DNA from: Planctomycetes bacterium MalM25
GTDB lineage: Bacteria > Planctomycetota > Planctomycetia > Pirellulales > Lacipirellulaceae
NCBI GenBank assembly: GCA_007745835.1
Contig: CP036424.1
Location: 372,001 to 436,000 of the forward strand
Direction: 5' to 3'
Length of the DNA: 64,000 bases
This document shows positions 27,397-36,399 of the stretch, in pieces (within the stretch, counting starts at the first letter, position 1; each line of letters opens with the position of its first letter). The notes under the pieces are model-generated. The model did not search any database and was not told where the DNA came from. It saw only the letters and a list, made by a program, of their open reading frames with translations. The translations under genes and the position numbers were made by a program.

Positions 27397-27470
27397 CGAA
27401 TTGTTGGAAGCGAACCCCCCGTTTTTGGCCTCAAGTCCGGGGTTTGCGCTGGGCTCCTCCAAACAATTCG
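27397..27470. repeat. Long imperfect hairpin
   Basis: CGAATTGTTGGA (27397-27408) is nearly complementary to TCCAAACAATTCG (27458-27470), and inside it GCGAACCCC (27410-27418) faces GGGGTTTGCGC (27439-27449). There is no T-run directly after. It could be a transcript end for the DUF11-repeat gene or a dispersed repeat. Confidence 0.5.
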
Positions 27471-27604
27471 GGTTCGCGCAGGTGGCCAAACCGATGGCCA
27501 AAGAAATCGCTTGACTTGGGCTCTCTTCGTCTCGGCCAGTCGATTGAGTCGAATGCACTAGCGTAGGAAGCTCACGCCGACACATTCGTGACCCAGGTCG
27601 ACGC

Positions 27605-27707
27605 CTCATTTGTACTTAGCGATGGACTAGACTGACCGGAAGTCGCCCTCGTACGGGCCGGCCGAGCCACCCAGAAGTCGCCGAGGTTGAGCTGACCGAC
27701 GCGAGTT
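27605..27707 (+). repeat. Left inverted repeat bounding the cassette
   Basis: CTCATTTGTACTTAG (27605-27619) is the exact reverse complement of 30268-30282, and ACCGACGCGAGTT (27695-27707) is the exact reverse complement of 30177-30189. The two blocks are 90 bases apart here and 93 apart in the other copy. Between them the similarity is broken, though GCCGAGGTTGA resembles GCTGAGGTGA. This looks like an old terminal inverted repeat. Confidence 0.55.
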
Positions 27708-27790
27708 AGCGGCGAGCCGAACTGTGGACGGGTGGTCCAACCTCAGGCTATACGCTCTCGCTGTTGGCACCGGCCTCAACAGTACGACCG

Positions 27791-29647
27791 TCAGCGGCGA
27801 CGTCGCGCGGGTGCCAGCGCGGCTAGGCAGAGCACTAGGCCGCCCGGCTCGGGGACCGCATTCGACAGGGCCGGCAGCGTATCGCCGTAGTTGTTTCTCC
27901 AGGTGTCGTACTGGGCGGTGCCGATCACGCCGCCGTCGGCGTCGTTGGGCAGCGTGCCTGCCGGGGCGCCCTCGTTGTCGCGCCAAACGGTGTAGTCGGC
28001 GGCGTCGACCAGGCCGTCGTTGTTGTAGTCGCCCGCGATCGAAGAGAGCACCCGCAGGACGCCGTCGGTGTGCAGCTGACTCTGGTCCCAGCTCATGCCG
28101 CCCGTGAGGGCGGGCAGGTTCACGGCGTCGAACGCGCCGGTGAGCGAGCCGAAATCGAGGAGGTCGAAGCTGTCGCCCGCCGAAGGCGCGTAGGCGTTGA
28201 CCAGCGAAACCTCTAATGTGCCGTCAACCGCCAGCGTCCCCGCGACGTCCAAGGCGTCGTGCTCGGCGCCGGGCATGACCCCGCCGAGTTCCATGAAGAG
28301 CGTGTTGGCGCCGCCGAAGGCAGCGCCGTTCTCGACGGTGACGAGGGCCGGGCTGTCGCCGGGGCTGTAGCCACCATTGAATGTGACCGTGCCACTGCCA
28401 AAAATGTTGCCAGCGCCGCTCACTAGGCCACTAAATGTTACGTCGCCGATCACATCGATCGTCGAACCAGCGGGGCTGACCAACGGTTGGTCAAGGACTG
28501 TCGAAATCAGGGCCAGGTGGCCATTGTTAGCGATGTTGCTGGAACTTAAGGAACCGTCGACGATCAGTTCGGCATTGGCATCGACGGTGACTGCCTGCGA
28601 GACGCCAATCGAAGAATTAGAAGGGATATTTACCGACTCACCGAGCAGCCCAGAGCTTCCCACCACAAGGCCTGAGTCGGTCAGGTTCAGTGCCCCATGG
28701 ACAAAGTCAACCGTCCCCCCCATGTTGAAAATCTCACGGGTGCTGAGCGTCCCTCCCGAGATGCTTATTAACGATTGTGAGCCCAAGTTTAGCCCACCCA
28801 CACCACCAGTGGTGGTGACCTCCACTTGGCCGCCGTCGGCAACCAAGAGCTTACTGCCCGGTTCAAAACTGACAAAGTCATCGATGGCCCATGTTGAGCC
28901 GGTACCGGTGACGGTCACCAAGGAAGCGTCCCTAACATGGGTAAAAGGGGAAACAACACGCCCGCCTGCCTCAATAGCCAAGCTATTCGGGAATTCCCCA
29001 CTAGCTCCAGACCCGCCGTTGCCAATCGAAAAATCGAGGCCGGTAATTTCCAACAGTGAGTCCGTGCCGCTGACCTTCACGATTGAACCATTACTCATCG
29101 ACATATCTGTACTGGAAACGCGGCCCCCGGCTTCAATGATCAGCTCCCCCTTGTTTCCACCAGGGAAGCTTCCCATTCGCAAAGCGTTATTATTAATCCA
29201 CGTTGAATCGGTCCCGGTGACGATCACTGTGCCACGGTATTGGCGTGCCGCAATGTAGCCGTCCGTATTGCTAACACTCGCTCCCCCCTCAATTAGCATG
29301 CTACCTACGCCTTCATATCCAACGGTCAAGTCTCCCGTAATCGTCCAAGCGGTGCCGCTATCAAAAAAGTTGGCGAATCCAATGCCCGCATTTCCAATTC
29401 TAGCACTAGTGCTGAGAAAAGTGGTCCCTTGAGTAAGCTGGAAAAAATCGACGAATCCCGCTCGGCCCAAATTCTGCGTACCTCCAGGTACACAATCCCC
29501 AGTACAAACACCATAGGCAGACTTGTTCGAGGAACTGAGCAGCAGTAGTACCAAGAGGCATGGAATGAACAGGCAGCCGTTTAGCAGAGAGCGAGCAGAG
29601 GGAAGTCTTGTTGTGACAGAGGAATCGCAAGCGAAAGACTTATTCAT
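27791..29647 (-). CDS. Exported PEP-CTERM protein with autotransporter-like repeats
   Basis: Protein of 618 residues. The signal peptide is LLNGCLFIPCLLVLLLLSSS (about 22-45). Residues about 60-330 hold repeats such as TVGYEGVGSMLIEGGASVSN, MRMGSFPGGNKGELIIEAGG and SLLEITGLDFSIGNGG, matching the T5SS/PEP-CTERM-associated repeat that builds a beta-helix. Residues about 340-520 continue as passenger-like beta-helix (VTVDANAELIVDGSLSSSNI, TFNGGYSPGDSPALVTVENG). A dockerin-like pair (DYNNDGLVDAADYTVWRDN, and a degenerate second) precedes a PEP-CTERM tail (VPEPGGLVLCLAALA then PARRRR). The middle of the gene is clearly less GC-rich than its neighbours. Probably a surface protein. Confidence 0.85.
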   Translation of the reverse strand: MNKSFACDSSVTTRLPSARSLLNGCLFIPCLLVLLLLSSSNKSAYGVCTGDCVPGGTQNLGRAGFVDFFQLTQGTTFLSTSARIGNAGIGFANFFDSGTAWTITGDLTVGYEGVGSMLIEGGASVSNTDGYIAARQYRGTVIVTGTDSTWINNNALRMGSFPGGNKGELIIEAGGRVSSTDMSMSNGSIVKVSGTDSLLEITGLDFSIGNGGSGASGEFPNSLAIEAGGRVVSPFTHVRDASLVTVTGTGSTWAIDDFVSFEPGSKLLVADGGQVEVTTTGGVGGLNLGSQSLISISGGTLSTREIFNMGGTVDFVHGALNLTDSGLVVGSSGLLGESVNIPSNSSIGVSQAVTVDANAELIVDGSLSSSNIANNGHLALISTVLDQPLVSPAGSTIDVIGDVTFSGLVSGAGNIFGSGTVTFNGGYSPGDSPALVTVENGAAFGGANTLFMELGGVMPGAEHDALDVAGTLAVDGTLEVSLVNAYAPSAGDSFDLLDFGSLTGAFDAVNLPALTGGMSWDQSQLHTDGVLRVLSSIAGDYNNDGLVDAADYTVWRDNEGAPAGTLPNDADGGVIGTAQYDTWRNNYGDTLPALSNAVPEPGGLVLCLAALAPARRRR

Positions 29648-29658
29648 AGGTGAATCTT

Positions 29659-29862
29659 TCAGAAAAGTGGAGCTCGAATGTATGAAATCGCCTGGTCGGT
29701 TTGAGTCTTGATCAAGTGAGCGCCACTACCTGGAGCAGCATGAATGGACTGGGGGAGAATCTGTTGGATCGCGGCGTGCGAATCCGGCGGCTTCGCAAGC
29801 AGGACGGCCACCGCCGCCAAGAGCAACCAAGAAGCCGGCCGCACGATTGATCTGTTAAGCAT
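29659..29862 (-). CDS. Doubtful 67-residue exported peptide or gene remnant
   Basis: An ATG at 29862 opens 67 codons on the same strand as, and 11 bases upstream of, the autotransporter-like gene. Residues 1-31 look like a signal peptide (MLNRSIVRPASWLLLAAVAV...PDSHA), followed by about 36 residues without pattern (AIQQILPQSIHAAPGSGAHL). It might be a decayed start of a neighbouring exported gene or chance. No ribosome site of note. Confidence 0.25.
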   Translation of the reverse strand: MLNRSIVRPASWLLLAAVAVLLAKPPDSHAAIQQILPQSIHAAPGSGAHLIKTQTDQAISYIRAPLF

Positions 29863-30176
29863 CGGGCCACTCGGATAGAGCCGGCTTGAACCTGGAACCG
29901 TCGCCTCTTAGCTTAACACCGCGCTCCCCCCGTATGTCATATCGCCTGCTAACTTCTTGTGCTATTTATGCGAGGATAGCTTTCTTAGATCAGCTAGGCA
30001 TCGGCTGTTCAGCCGGAGCGACGGGGCCGCGCCGTCTGCGCGTCGCCCCTCGTCGTCGGTTACCTCGGTGGCGCCCTTGTTTGAGTAAGTGTTGGATTTA
30101 CTTCCGGCAATGCCTCTCTTACCATCAGTCCAAACGACCGAGGTTGCCTCACCTGCGGCGGATTCCAGCCTTGCCG

Positions 30177-30282
30177 AACTCGCGTCGGTGCCCGTCACCT
30201 CAGCAGGTTAGCCCGTGCGCGAATACGCCTTCGGGCTATCGCTACTACGCAGCCGATCCGCTCGCCTCTAAGTACAAATGAG
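30177..30282 (-). repeat. Right inverted repeat bounding the cassette
   Basis: Reverse-complement partner of 27605-27707. CTAAGTACAAATGAG at 30268-30282 and AACTCGCGTCGGT at 30177-30189 match the two left blocks exactly. No clear target duplication flanks the two outer ends. Confidence 0.55.
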
Positions 30283-30335
30283 TGACCCTCCGGAGCAGCA
30301 AAGTGCTGCATCCCGAATGCCACCCTCGCTGTCGC

Positions 30336-32105
30336 CTACCAAGCCCCGGTCGCTTCGCTCAGCTCCAGCCATTCCGCCTCGAGCGTCTCAACTTCCGCGG
30401 CGATCGTGGCGAGGCGTTCGTAGAGCTGTTTGGCTTCGTCGGCTTCGGTCACTTCGAGCTGCTTGGCGGCGAGCTGCTTCTTCTCGTCGTCGAGCTTGGC
30501 GATCTTGCGCTCGACGCTCTTGAGCCGCTTCTGCGCGTCGCGGTCGGCGCGGCCGCCCGGCTTGCCGCCTGTGGGGGTGTCGTCCTTCGGTTTCGAGCTC
30601 GGGGGGGTGCGCAGGCCGGCGTCGATCTCTTGGCCGACCCGGTAGACGTAGTCGTCGTAGCTCGCGGGGTAGCTCGTGACACGGCCGCCGCCGACCTCGA
30701 CGACCGCCGTGGCGACCTCGTGCATGAAGTGCCGGTCGTGGCTGGTGAAGATGACGGTCCCCTCGTAACGCTTCAGCGCGTCGGCGAGGGCCCCGACCGT
30801 TTCGACGTCGAGGTGGTTGCCCGGCTCGTCGAGCACCAGCACGTTGTGCTTCTCCAGCAAGAGGCCGGCCAGGACGAGCCGAGCGCGTTCACCACCGCTG
30901 AGCACCTTGATCTTCTTCTCGGCCGTCTCGCCGGAGAAGAGGAAGCTGCCGGCGATGGTCTTGATCTGCTGGGTCGTCGTGCCGGGGACCGCTTGGTACT
31001 CGAGGTACTCCAGCACAGTCTGGTCGGGGCGGAGCGTCGTGTAGACGTGCTGCGCGTAGACGCCGAGCTGACAGCCGAAGCCCCACTTCATGTGGCCGGC
31101 CTTCGCCGGCAGCGACTCGCAGATGGTGCGGAGGAAGGTCGTCTTGCCCTGGCCGTTATCGCCCACGACGCCGACGCGTTGGCCGTGCTCGATCTCGACC
31201 TGGATGTCGTCGGCGACGGTCCGGTCCTCGTAGCCGATCGCGAGGTTCTCCGTCCGCACGGCGGGGCCCTTGCGGGGCTCGATCCGCGGGAACGAGAAGT
31301 GGACGCGCGCCTCGTCGCCGGCGACCTCGACCAGTTCCAGCCGCTCGAGTTGCTTCGCCTTGTTGCGGGCCTGGCTCGCCGTGTTGGCGTTCGCGCGGTT
31401 GCTGGCGATGAACTGCTCCAACTGCTTCCGCTTGGACATCGTCGCCGAGTTGAGCCGCTTGTCGTGCTCGCGGCGCTCGTCGAGGTTCTCCAGGTAGGCG
31501 TCGACGTCGCCGGGGAACATCGTCAGCTTGCCGCGTGAGATCTCGAGCGTGTGCGTGCAGGTCTTCTTGAGGAACGACCGGTCGTGCGACACGACCAGCA
31601 CGCCCGCCTTGAAGTCCTTGAGGAAGTGCTCCAGGAGGATCTGGGTCCGCAGGTCGAGGAAGTTGGTCGGCTCGTCGAGGATCAGCAGGTTCGGGTCGTG
31701 CAGCAGCAGCGCGGCGAGCTTCACGCGGGTCTGCCAACCGCCGGAGAGCTCGCGGACGGGGCGGAGCAGCATGTCGTCGCCGAGGGCGAAGCGCCACGCG
31801 ACCTGGCCGCAACGCCAATCGGGCTGGTCGGAGTCCCGCATGAGGAACTCCATGCCGGTCTCGCCGTCGCGGAACGGGTCGTGCTGCCGCAGGTACCCCA
31901 GGCGGAGTTTCTTGGTGCGGACGACCTCGCCCGCGTCGAGGTCCTCATCGCCCAGCAGGACGCGGCAGAGCGTGCTTTTTCCGGCCCCGTTGCGGCCGAT
32001 CAGGCCGACCTTCTGGTCGTCGGCGAGGGCGCAGCTCGCCCCATCGAGAAGCACCTGCGCAGCGTAGCGCTTGTGGGCGTCCTGGAGGCTGAGTACGACA
32101 GGCAT
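30336..32105 (-). CDS. ABC-F family ATPase
   Basis: Soluble protein of 589 residues with two ABC domains and no membrane segments. Domain one: Walker A GRNGAGKST (about 37-45) and signature LSGGWQTR. Domain two: GDNGQGKTT Walker A and LSGGERARLVLAGLLLEKHN, with Walker B LVLDEPGNHLD. A linker helix rich in Lys/Arg (about 230-260) joins them, and a charged C-terminal coiled coil (AQKRLKSVERKIAKLDDEKK, about 520-585) follows as in Uup or YdiF-type proteins. ABC-F proteins act on the ribosome as translation factors or antibiotic protection factors. No resistance cue is visible. Confidence 0.93.
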   Translation of the reverse strand: MPVVLSLQDAHKRYAAQVLLDGASCALADDQKVGLIGRNGAGKSTLCRVLLGDEDLDAGEVVRTKKLRLGYLRQHDPFRDGETGMEFLMRDSDQPDWRCGQVAWRFALGDDMLLRPVRELSGGWQTRVKLAALLLHDPNLLILDEPTNFLDLRTQILLEHFLKDFKAGVLVVSHDRSFLKKTCTHTLEISRGKLTMFPGDVDAYLENLDERREHDKRLNSATMSKRKQLEQFIASNRANANTASQARNKAKQLERLELVEVAGDEARVHFSFPRIEPRKGPAVRTENLAIGYEDRTVADDIQVEIEHGQRVGVVGDNGQGKTTFLRTICESLPAKAGHMKWGFGCQLGVYAQHVYTTLRPDQTVLEYLEYQAVPGTTTQQIKTIAGSFLFSGETAEKKIKVLSGGERARLVLAGLLLEKHNVLVLDEPGNHLDVETVGALADALKRYEGTVIFTSHDRHFMHEVATAVVEVGGGRVTSYPASYDDYVYRVGQEIDAGLRTPPSSKPKDDTPTGGKPGGRADRDAQKRLKSVERKIAKLDDEKKQLAAKQLEVTEADEAKQLYERLATIAAEVETLEAEWLELSEATGAW

Positions 32106-32107
32106 TA

Positions 32108-32140
32108 CGAAGGGGGAAGGCGGGGGGGCGAAGGGGGAAG
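32108..32140. repeat. Short G-rich direct repeat
   Basis: CGAAGGGGGAAG occurs at 32108-32119 and again at 32129-32140, directly upstream of the ABC-F start codon (on its strand these are C-rich leader bases). It may be part of a dispersed repeat; the role is unknown. Confidence 0.5.
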
Positions 32141-32194
32141 CCTGCTAGTTTCGGTTTCAAGCGGATGACAATCAACCACTCGGTGGGATTCGGT

Positions 32195-33412
32195 ATGAAG
32201 TTCGTAGGGCGTTTGGCGGCGGTTCTTCTGCTCTTGGCATGCGTGCCGCCGGCGGCGCAGGGGCAGGTCCTGGCGGGGGTCGACGTGCTGGCGCGAGACG
32301 GTTTCGCTCCGCTGGCGGGCAAGCGGGTTGGGCTCATCACCAACCACACCGGCCTGGCGACGGATGGGCTGACGACCACGATCGACCTGCTGCACGCCGC
32401 GCCCGAGGTCGAGCTCGTGCGGCTCTTCGGTCCCGAGCACGGCCTGCGGGGCGAGCTCGACCAGTCGCAGATCGACGACGGCGTCGACGGGCCGACCGGC
32501 CTGCCGATCGTCAGCCTCTACGGCCCCCGCCGCGCGCCCGAGCCGCAGCACCTCACCGACCTGGACGTGCTCGTTTTCGACATCCAGGACATCGGTTGCC
32601 GGTTCTACACGTACATCTCAACAATGAAGCTCGCGATGCGCGCCGCGGCGACGGCGGGCGTTGAGTTCGTCGTCCTTGACCGGCCCAACCCGATCGGCGG
32701 CGTCGCGGTCGAGGGGCCGATGCTCGACCCGGGCGACGAGTCCTTCGTCGGCTGTCACCCGTTGCCGGTGCGGCACGGCATGACGATCGGCGAGCTGGCG
32801 GAGCTGTTCCGCCGCGAGGGGGATGACGCCGGTCCGATCGACGTGCGGCTGACCCTCGTGCCGTGCGAGGGGTGGCGTCGCGACCAGCTGCACGATGCGA
32901 CCGGCGCCGTGTGGACCGACCCGTCGCCCAACATGCGGCGGCTGGAGCAAGCGATCCTCTACCCGGGCGTGGGCCTGCTGGAGACGACGAACGTCTCGGT
33001 CGGACGCGGCACGGACACGCCCTTCGAGCTGTTCGGCGCCCCGTGGATCGAGCCGCGTGAGCTGGCGGCGGCGTTGAACGCGGCCGAGACCCCCGGCGTG
33101 CGGTTCGTGCCCCGCTGGTTCACGCCCGACGCGAGCAAGTTCGCCGGCGAGCGGTGCGGCGGGATCGATATCGTACTGACCGATCCGGAGGGCGTGAATG
33201 CCGTCGACGTCGGCCTGACGATCGCCGCCGAACTGCGACGGCTCTACCCGGAAGACTGGCAGACCAAGGGCTACTCACGCCTATTGATCCATCGCGGGGT
33301 CCACCAGGCGGTGATCGACGACGCCTCCGCCGAGGTGCTGCACCGTCTGGCGAGGCGGGGCCTCGAGGAGTTCCGTGAGCGACGCCAGAGCGTGCTGCGC
33401 TATCAGCGCTGA
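32195..33412 (+). CDS. namZ: NamZ-like exo-N-acetylmuramidase (DUF1343)
   Basis: Exported protein of 405 residues from ATG 32195 (signal peptide MKFVGRLAAVLLLLACVPPAAQ); ATG 32165 is an alternative. The DUF1343 family pattern is strong: GKRVGLITNHTGLATDG, LVRLFGPEHGLRGELDQSQ, DGPTGLPIVSLYGPRRAP, DVLVFDIQDIGCRFYTYIST, DRPNPIGGVAVEGPML and FVGCHPLPVRHGMTIGELAE. NamZ from Bacteroidetes removes N-acetylmuramic acid from peptidoglycan fragments. The whole core is present, so an active enzyme is likely. Its last bases overlap the convergent nuclease-like gene by ten. Confidence 0.93.
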   Translation: MKFVGRLAAVLLLLACVPPAAQGQVLAGVDVLARDGFAPLAGKRVGLITNHTGLATDGLTTTIDLLHAAPEVELVRLFGPEHGLRGELDQSQIDDGVDGPTGLPIVSLYGPRRAPEPQHLTDLDVLVFDIQDIGCRFYTYISTMKLAMRAAATAGVEFVVLDRPNPIGGVAVEGPMLDPGDESFVGCHPLPVRHGMTIGELAELFRREGDDAGPIDVRLTLVPCEGWRRDQLHDATGAVWTDPSPNMRRLEQAILYPGVGLLETTNVSVGRGTDTPFELFGAPWIEPRELAAALNAAETPGVRFVPRWFTPDASKFAGERCGGIDIVLTDPEGVNAVDVGLTIAAELRRLYPEDWQTKGYSRLLIHRGVHQAVIDDASAEVLHRLARRGLEEFRERRQSVLRYQR

Positions 33413-35166
33413 CGGCGGCTGGCGGGGCCGACCAGCAGGGTGACGACGAGCAGCAAGCCGCCCGGCTCGGGGACCGCCGTGGCGAATGCCGCCGACGTGG
33501 CGCCGTAGTTGTCCGACCAAACGGTGAGGTCGCCGGCGTCGATCTCGCCGCTGTTGTCGCCGTCAGCGGCCAGATCGACGGTCGATCCGAAGCTGTCGCG
33601 GTAGACCGTGTAGTCCGCCGAATCGACGATGCCGTCGAGGTTGTAGTCACCGGCGAGCGTCGCAACGACCTCACCCAGCAGGGTGATCTCGACCATCTGC
33701 TGCTGTTCACCCGGCAGGTCCTCGCCGGACAGGTTGAGGGTGTAGGTCGTCTCGAACTCGCCGGCCAGGCTGGTGTCGAAGACCGCGTCGAACATCAGGC
33801 TATCGCCTTGTGCGAGCCCCGAGCTGGTCATCAAGTCGAGCGACAGCGCGCCCGAGTCGCCCACGGGGACGAGGCTGTCCAGGTCGAGGTCCGACGCGAA
33901 AGCGGGCGCGCCGGCGCCGTCGTAGTTGAAGAGCTCCAAGGCTTGTTCAACGAGGCCGCTGCCTAGGTTGATGGAGCCGAAGTCGATGGTCGTTGTGCTG
34001 AGGATCGAGTCGGCCGCGAACGAAGCGACCGGGTGGTCGAGCACGGTGAAGGAGAGGCCGATCACGTCGTCGGTATCGTTGGCTCCGCTGCCCGCGCCGC
34101 CGCCGGTGGTGACGTCGAGGTTGTCGACCAGGACGGCTCCGCCGGTCACGCCGGACACGGCGGTGGAGACATCTAGCCCCACGTCGAACGAATCGCTCAC
34201 CCCGGCGCCCATGGCGAGGGGCCGGGCGTACTCGCCCGCGTCGGACGTCGCGGCCCCGAGCGTGGTGACGCCGTAGTAGGTGCCGTCGACGCCCCCCTTG
34301 TTGATCGTGAGCGTCTGGTCGCTCGGCGCGGCGCCGCCGACGTAGACACGTCCCAGGTCGATCGAGGTGGATCCCGCGACCGAGACCGTCGTGTCGTTCG
34401 CCTGATCGACAAAGACACTCCACACGAACTCGGGGTGATCGATGAACGCGTTGCGGTTGTTTGTGTAGTAACTCGGATTCTCAGCTTGGCTGTAAATCGT
34501 ATGGTTACGCCGCCGTTCGAACTCATCCGGAGCGTCGGAGTAGTGCCAATTGAGCAACGCCGCTAGGTCGCCCATCTGGTTGCTGCCGGGCGAACCGTTG
34601 ACCAGTGACAGGCCGTTGTAGCGCGTCGCCGAATAGAAAAGCTGCCGCGCGGTATCGCCCTTGTCGGCGTCACCTGGGAAATACAACGAACCGACCGACC
34701 CGTTCGACCCCGAGCTTGAAGCCGTGCCGAAGGGATCGTTCCCCCGGTTCGAGTTGACCCCTGGGTCCGAGGGACGCAACGCGTGAGGGTCGCCCAGGTT
34801 GCCGGTCGTTCCGTTCGACGCCGACCCCGGCTGACGAGATTGCGGCCAAGTGTGCTCACGGTTCCAAGTATTACCCTGATCCCAGGTCGCCGGCACCGAT
34901 GAGCGATCGTAAACCAGCAGGATGTTGTTCGGGTTGTTCGGATCACGGTCGGTGATCGCCGCGGAATTACGGAAGTCGCCGTACGTCCGTTGGATATGGC
35001 CCGTCGACATGATCGAAGCAAGTTGCGACTCAAGCGTCGCACCCGTTCCGGTCGCCGTGCTGTAGTAGCCGGCGGGGGCGTCGTAGGGACCGGCCATCGC
35101 GGCGAGCGGAGCCGAGAGGACGATCGCGTGCGCAAATGCGCGGAGGCGGGTTGCTAGAGTGATCAT
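33403..35166 (-). CDS. Secreted endonuclease I-like protein with PEP-CTERM tail
   Basis: Exported protein of 587 residues. The signal peptide is AFAHAIVLSAPLAAMAG. Residues about 25-250 match endonuclease I (EndA/Vvn, a beta-beta-alpha metal nuclease): WNREHTWPQSRQPGSASNGT with the catalytic His, GDPHALRPSDPGVNSNRGND, and YNGLSLVNGSPGSNQMGDLA. The middle region (about 270-500) is beta-sandwich-like. A dockerin-like pair follows (DYNLDGIVDSADYTVYRDSF and DGDNSGEIDAGDLTVWSDNY), then a PEP-CTERM tail (VPEPGGLLLVVTLLVGPA, then SRRQR). Probably an anchored or released nuclease digesting external DNA for nutrients. Confidence 0.9.
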   Translation of the reverse strand: MITLATRLRAFAHAIVLSAPLAAMAGPYDAPAGYYSTATGTGATLESQLASIMSTGHIQRTYGDFRNSAAITDRDPNNPNNILLVYDRSSVPATWDQGNTWNREHTWPQSRQPGSASNGTTGNLGDPHALRPSDPGVNSNRGNDPFGTASSSGSNGSVGSLYFPGDADKGDTARQLFYSATRYNGLSLVNGSPGSNQMGDLAALLNWHYSDAPDEFERRRNHTIYSQAENPSYYTNNRNAFIDHPEFVWSVFVDQANDTTVSVAGSTSIDLGRVYVGGAAPSDQTLTINKGGVDGTYYGVTTLGAATSDAGEYARPLAMGAGVSDSFDVGLDVSTAVSGVTGGAVLVDNLDVTTGGGAGSGANDTDDVIGLSFTVLDHPVASFAADSILSTTTIDFGSINLGSGLVEQALELFNYDGAGAPAFASDLDLDSLVPVGDSGALSLDLMTSSGLAQGDSLMFDAVFDTSLAGEFETTYTLNLSGEDLPGEQQQMVEITLLGEVVATLAGDYNLDGIVDSADYTVYRDSFGSTVDLAADGDNSGEIDAGDLTVWSDNYGATSAAFATAVPEPGGLLLVVTLLVGPASRRQR

Positions 35167-35264
35167 CCGTTTGGCATCGCCTGCGAATTAAGTCGAAACA
35201 CCCCATTCTCGCTAGCTGACCCGCCGTTGCAAAGGATTTGGCGGCCGTCCGCCCGGAGAAACTG

Positions 35265-36308
35265 ATGATTCACGAACCCTTTGGCCTCCGCCCGCTGCGG
35301 TCTTTGCTCGGCCTCCTCCTGATGGCGGGCCTCGCCCCCGCCGCTGAGGTCGGCGACGCGGTCCCCCGCACGGGCGACGAAATCGTCGTCTGCGGCCAGC
35401 TCTTCCACACCACCACCCCCGTGGTCACCTGGATGGACCCGGGCGGGTACGACGGCTACCGCATCAACCGCCGTTTCGGGCCGTTCGAGGAATCCGACTG
35501 GGATCAGATCAAGGACCAGCTCTCGGAGCCCGCCCGCTACAACCTGCGGATGAAGGGCCTCGAGCCGCCGCTCACCGCCGAGCAGATCGAGCAGGTCCGC
35601 GGCGGGGGGTGGTCGATGGAACAGCTGCAAGAGGTCGTCGACCAGTTCGTCATGCACTACGACGTCTGCGGCACGAGCAAGGTCTGCTTCAAGGTGTTGC
35701 ACGACCAACGCGGGCTGAGCGTCCACTTCATGCTCGACATCGACGGCACGATCTACCAGACGCTCGACCTCAAGGAGCGCGCCTGGCACGCCACCAGCAG
35801 CAACAGCCGTTCGATCGGCATCGAGATCGCCCAGATCGGCGCCCGCAGCGCCCGCAGCCGGCACCAACTCGACGAGTGGTACGAGAAGGACGACCGGGGC
35901 ATGCGGCTCACCATCCCGTCCCGCTTCGGCGACGACCTGGGCATCCGCACGCCCGACTTCGTCGGCTACGCGGCGAAGCCGGAGATCGTGGTCGGCGAGA
36001 TCCAGAAGACCGAGCTCTACCAATACGACTTCACGCCTCAGCAGTACGAGGCGCTCACGAAGCTGACCGCCACGCTCTGCCGGGTCTTCCCGAAGCTCAC
36101 GTGCCAGTACCCGGCGGATGAAACGGGTCGCATCATCGCCGACAAGCTGCCCGACGCCCAGCTGCGTGATTATCACGGCCTGCTCGGCCACTACCACATC
36201 CAAACGAATAAGACCGATCCCGGGCCCGCGTTCGATTGGCAACGTGTTGTTGGCGGCGCGAAACGGCTGCTCTACACCGCCGGGCAGCTCGACACCGCCG
36301 GGCAGTAA
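35265..36308 (+). CDS. N-acetylmuramoyl-L-alanine amidase (Amidase_2)
   Basis: Exported protein of 347 residues with a signal peptide (RSLLGLLLMAGLAPAAEVG). The Amidase_2 core is at about 115-240. It contains VMHYDVCGTSKVCFKVLHDQ (first His ligand), the GLSVHFMLDIDGTIYQTLDL fold motif and ERAWHATSSNSRSIGIEIAQ (second His; catalytic region). PGRP-like amidases cleave the bond between MurNAc and the stem peptide. The N-terminal 100 residues (TMDPGGYDGYRINRRFGPFE) are an additional region not in short amidases. Zinc ligands appear present. It lies close to NamZ and thus peptidoglycan turnover genes cluster here. Confidence 0.9.
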   Translation: MIHEPFGLRPLRSLLGLLLMAGLAPAAEVGDAVPRTGDEIVVCGQLFHTTTPVVTWMDPGGYDGYRINRRFGPFEESDWDQIKDQLSEPARYNLRMKGLEPPLTAEQIEQVRGGGWSMEQLQEVVDQFVMHYDVCGTSKVCFKVLHDQRGLSVHFMLDIDGTIYQTLDLKERAWHATSSNSRSIGIEIAQIGARSARSRHQLDEWYEKDDRGMRLTIPSRFGDDLGIRTPDFVGYAAKPEIVVGEIQKTELYQYDFTPQQYEALTKLTATLCRVFPKLTCQYPADETGRIIADKLPDAQLRDYHGLLGHYHIQTNKTDPGPAFDWQRVVGGAKRLLYTAGQLDTAGQ

Positions 36309-36319
36309 GAGGGATAGGG

Positions 36320-36353
36320 AAAAACCGCTCGCACGATTCCATCGTGCGAGCGG
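36320..36353 (-). terminator. Rho-independent terminator on the minus strand
   Basis: CCGCTCGCACGA (36325-36336) and TCGTGCGAGCGG (36342-36353) form a perfect 12-base stem with a five-base loop. The bases just before it on the plus strand are AAAAA (36320-36324), which read on the minus strand as a run of T after the hairpin. This terminates the large membrane protein gene ending at 36400. Confidence 0.85.
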
Positions 36354-36399
36354 CTCACGCCTGCGGTCCCGACGACCCGGCGGCGTAGGGTTCTCTCGA

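Larger units (their letters stand above)
27371..27790. other. Gap with a hairpin and the left inverted repeat
   Basis: No gene seen over 420 bases. It holds a long imperfect hairpin at 27397-27470 and the left copy of the inverted repeat at 27605-27707, described separately. Confidence 0.5.
29648..30335. other. AT-richer gap with the right inverted repeat
   Basis: A 688-base stretch without a convincing gene apart from a doubtful 67-codon frame (next entry). Both strands have open frames over 29886-30281, but they lack the strong codon bias of the neighbours. It contains the right copy of the inverted repeat. Confidence 0.5.

Noticed and set aside
29886-30281. Frames on both strands in the gap around the right inverted repeat
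   Set aside because: They lack the codon bias of the neighbours and show no domain or ribosome site. A 78-codon minus-strand frame (29962-30198) is likewise unconvincing.
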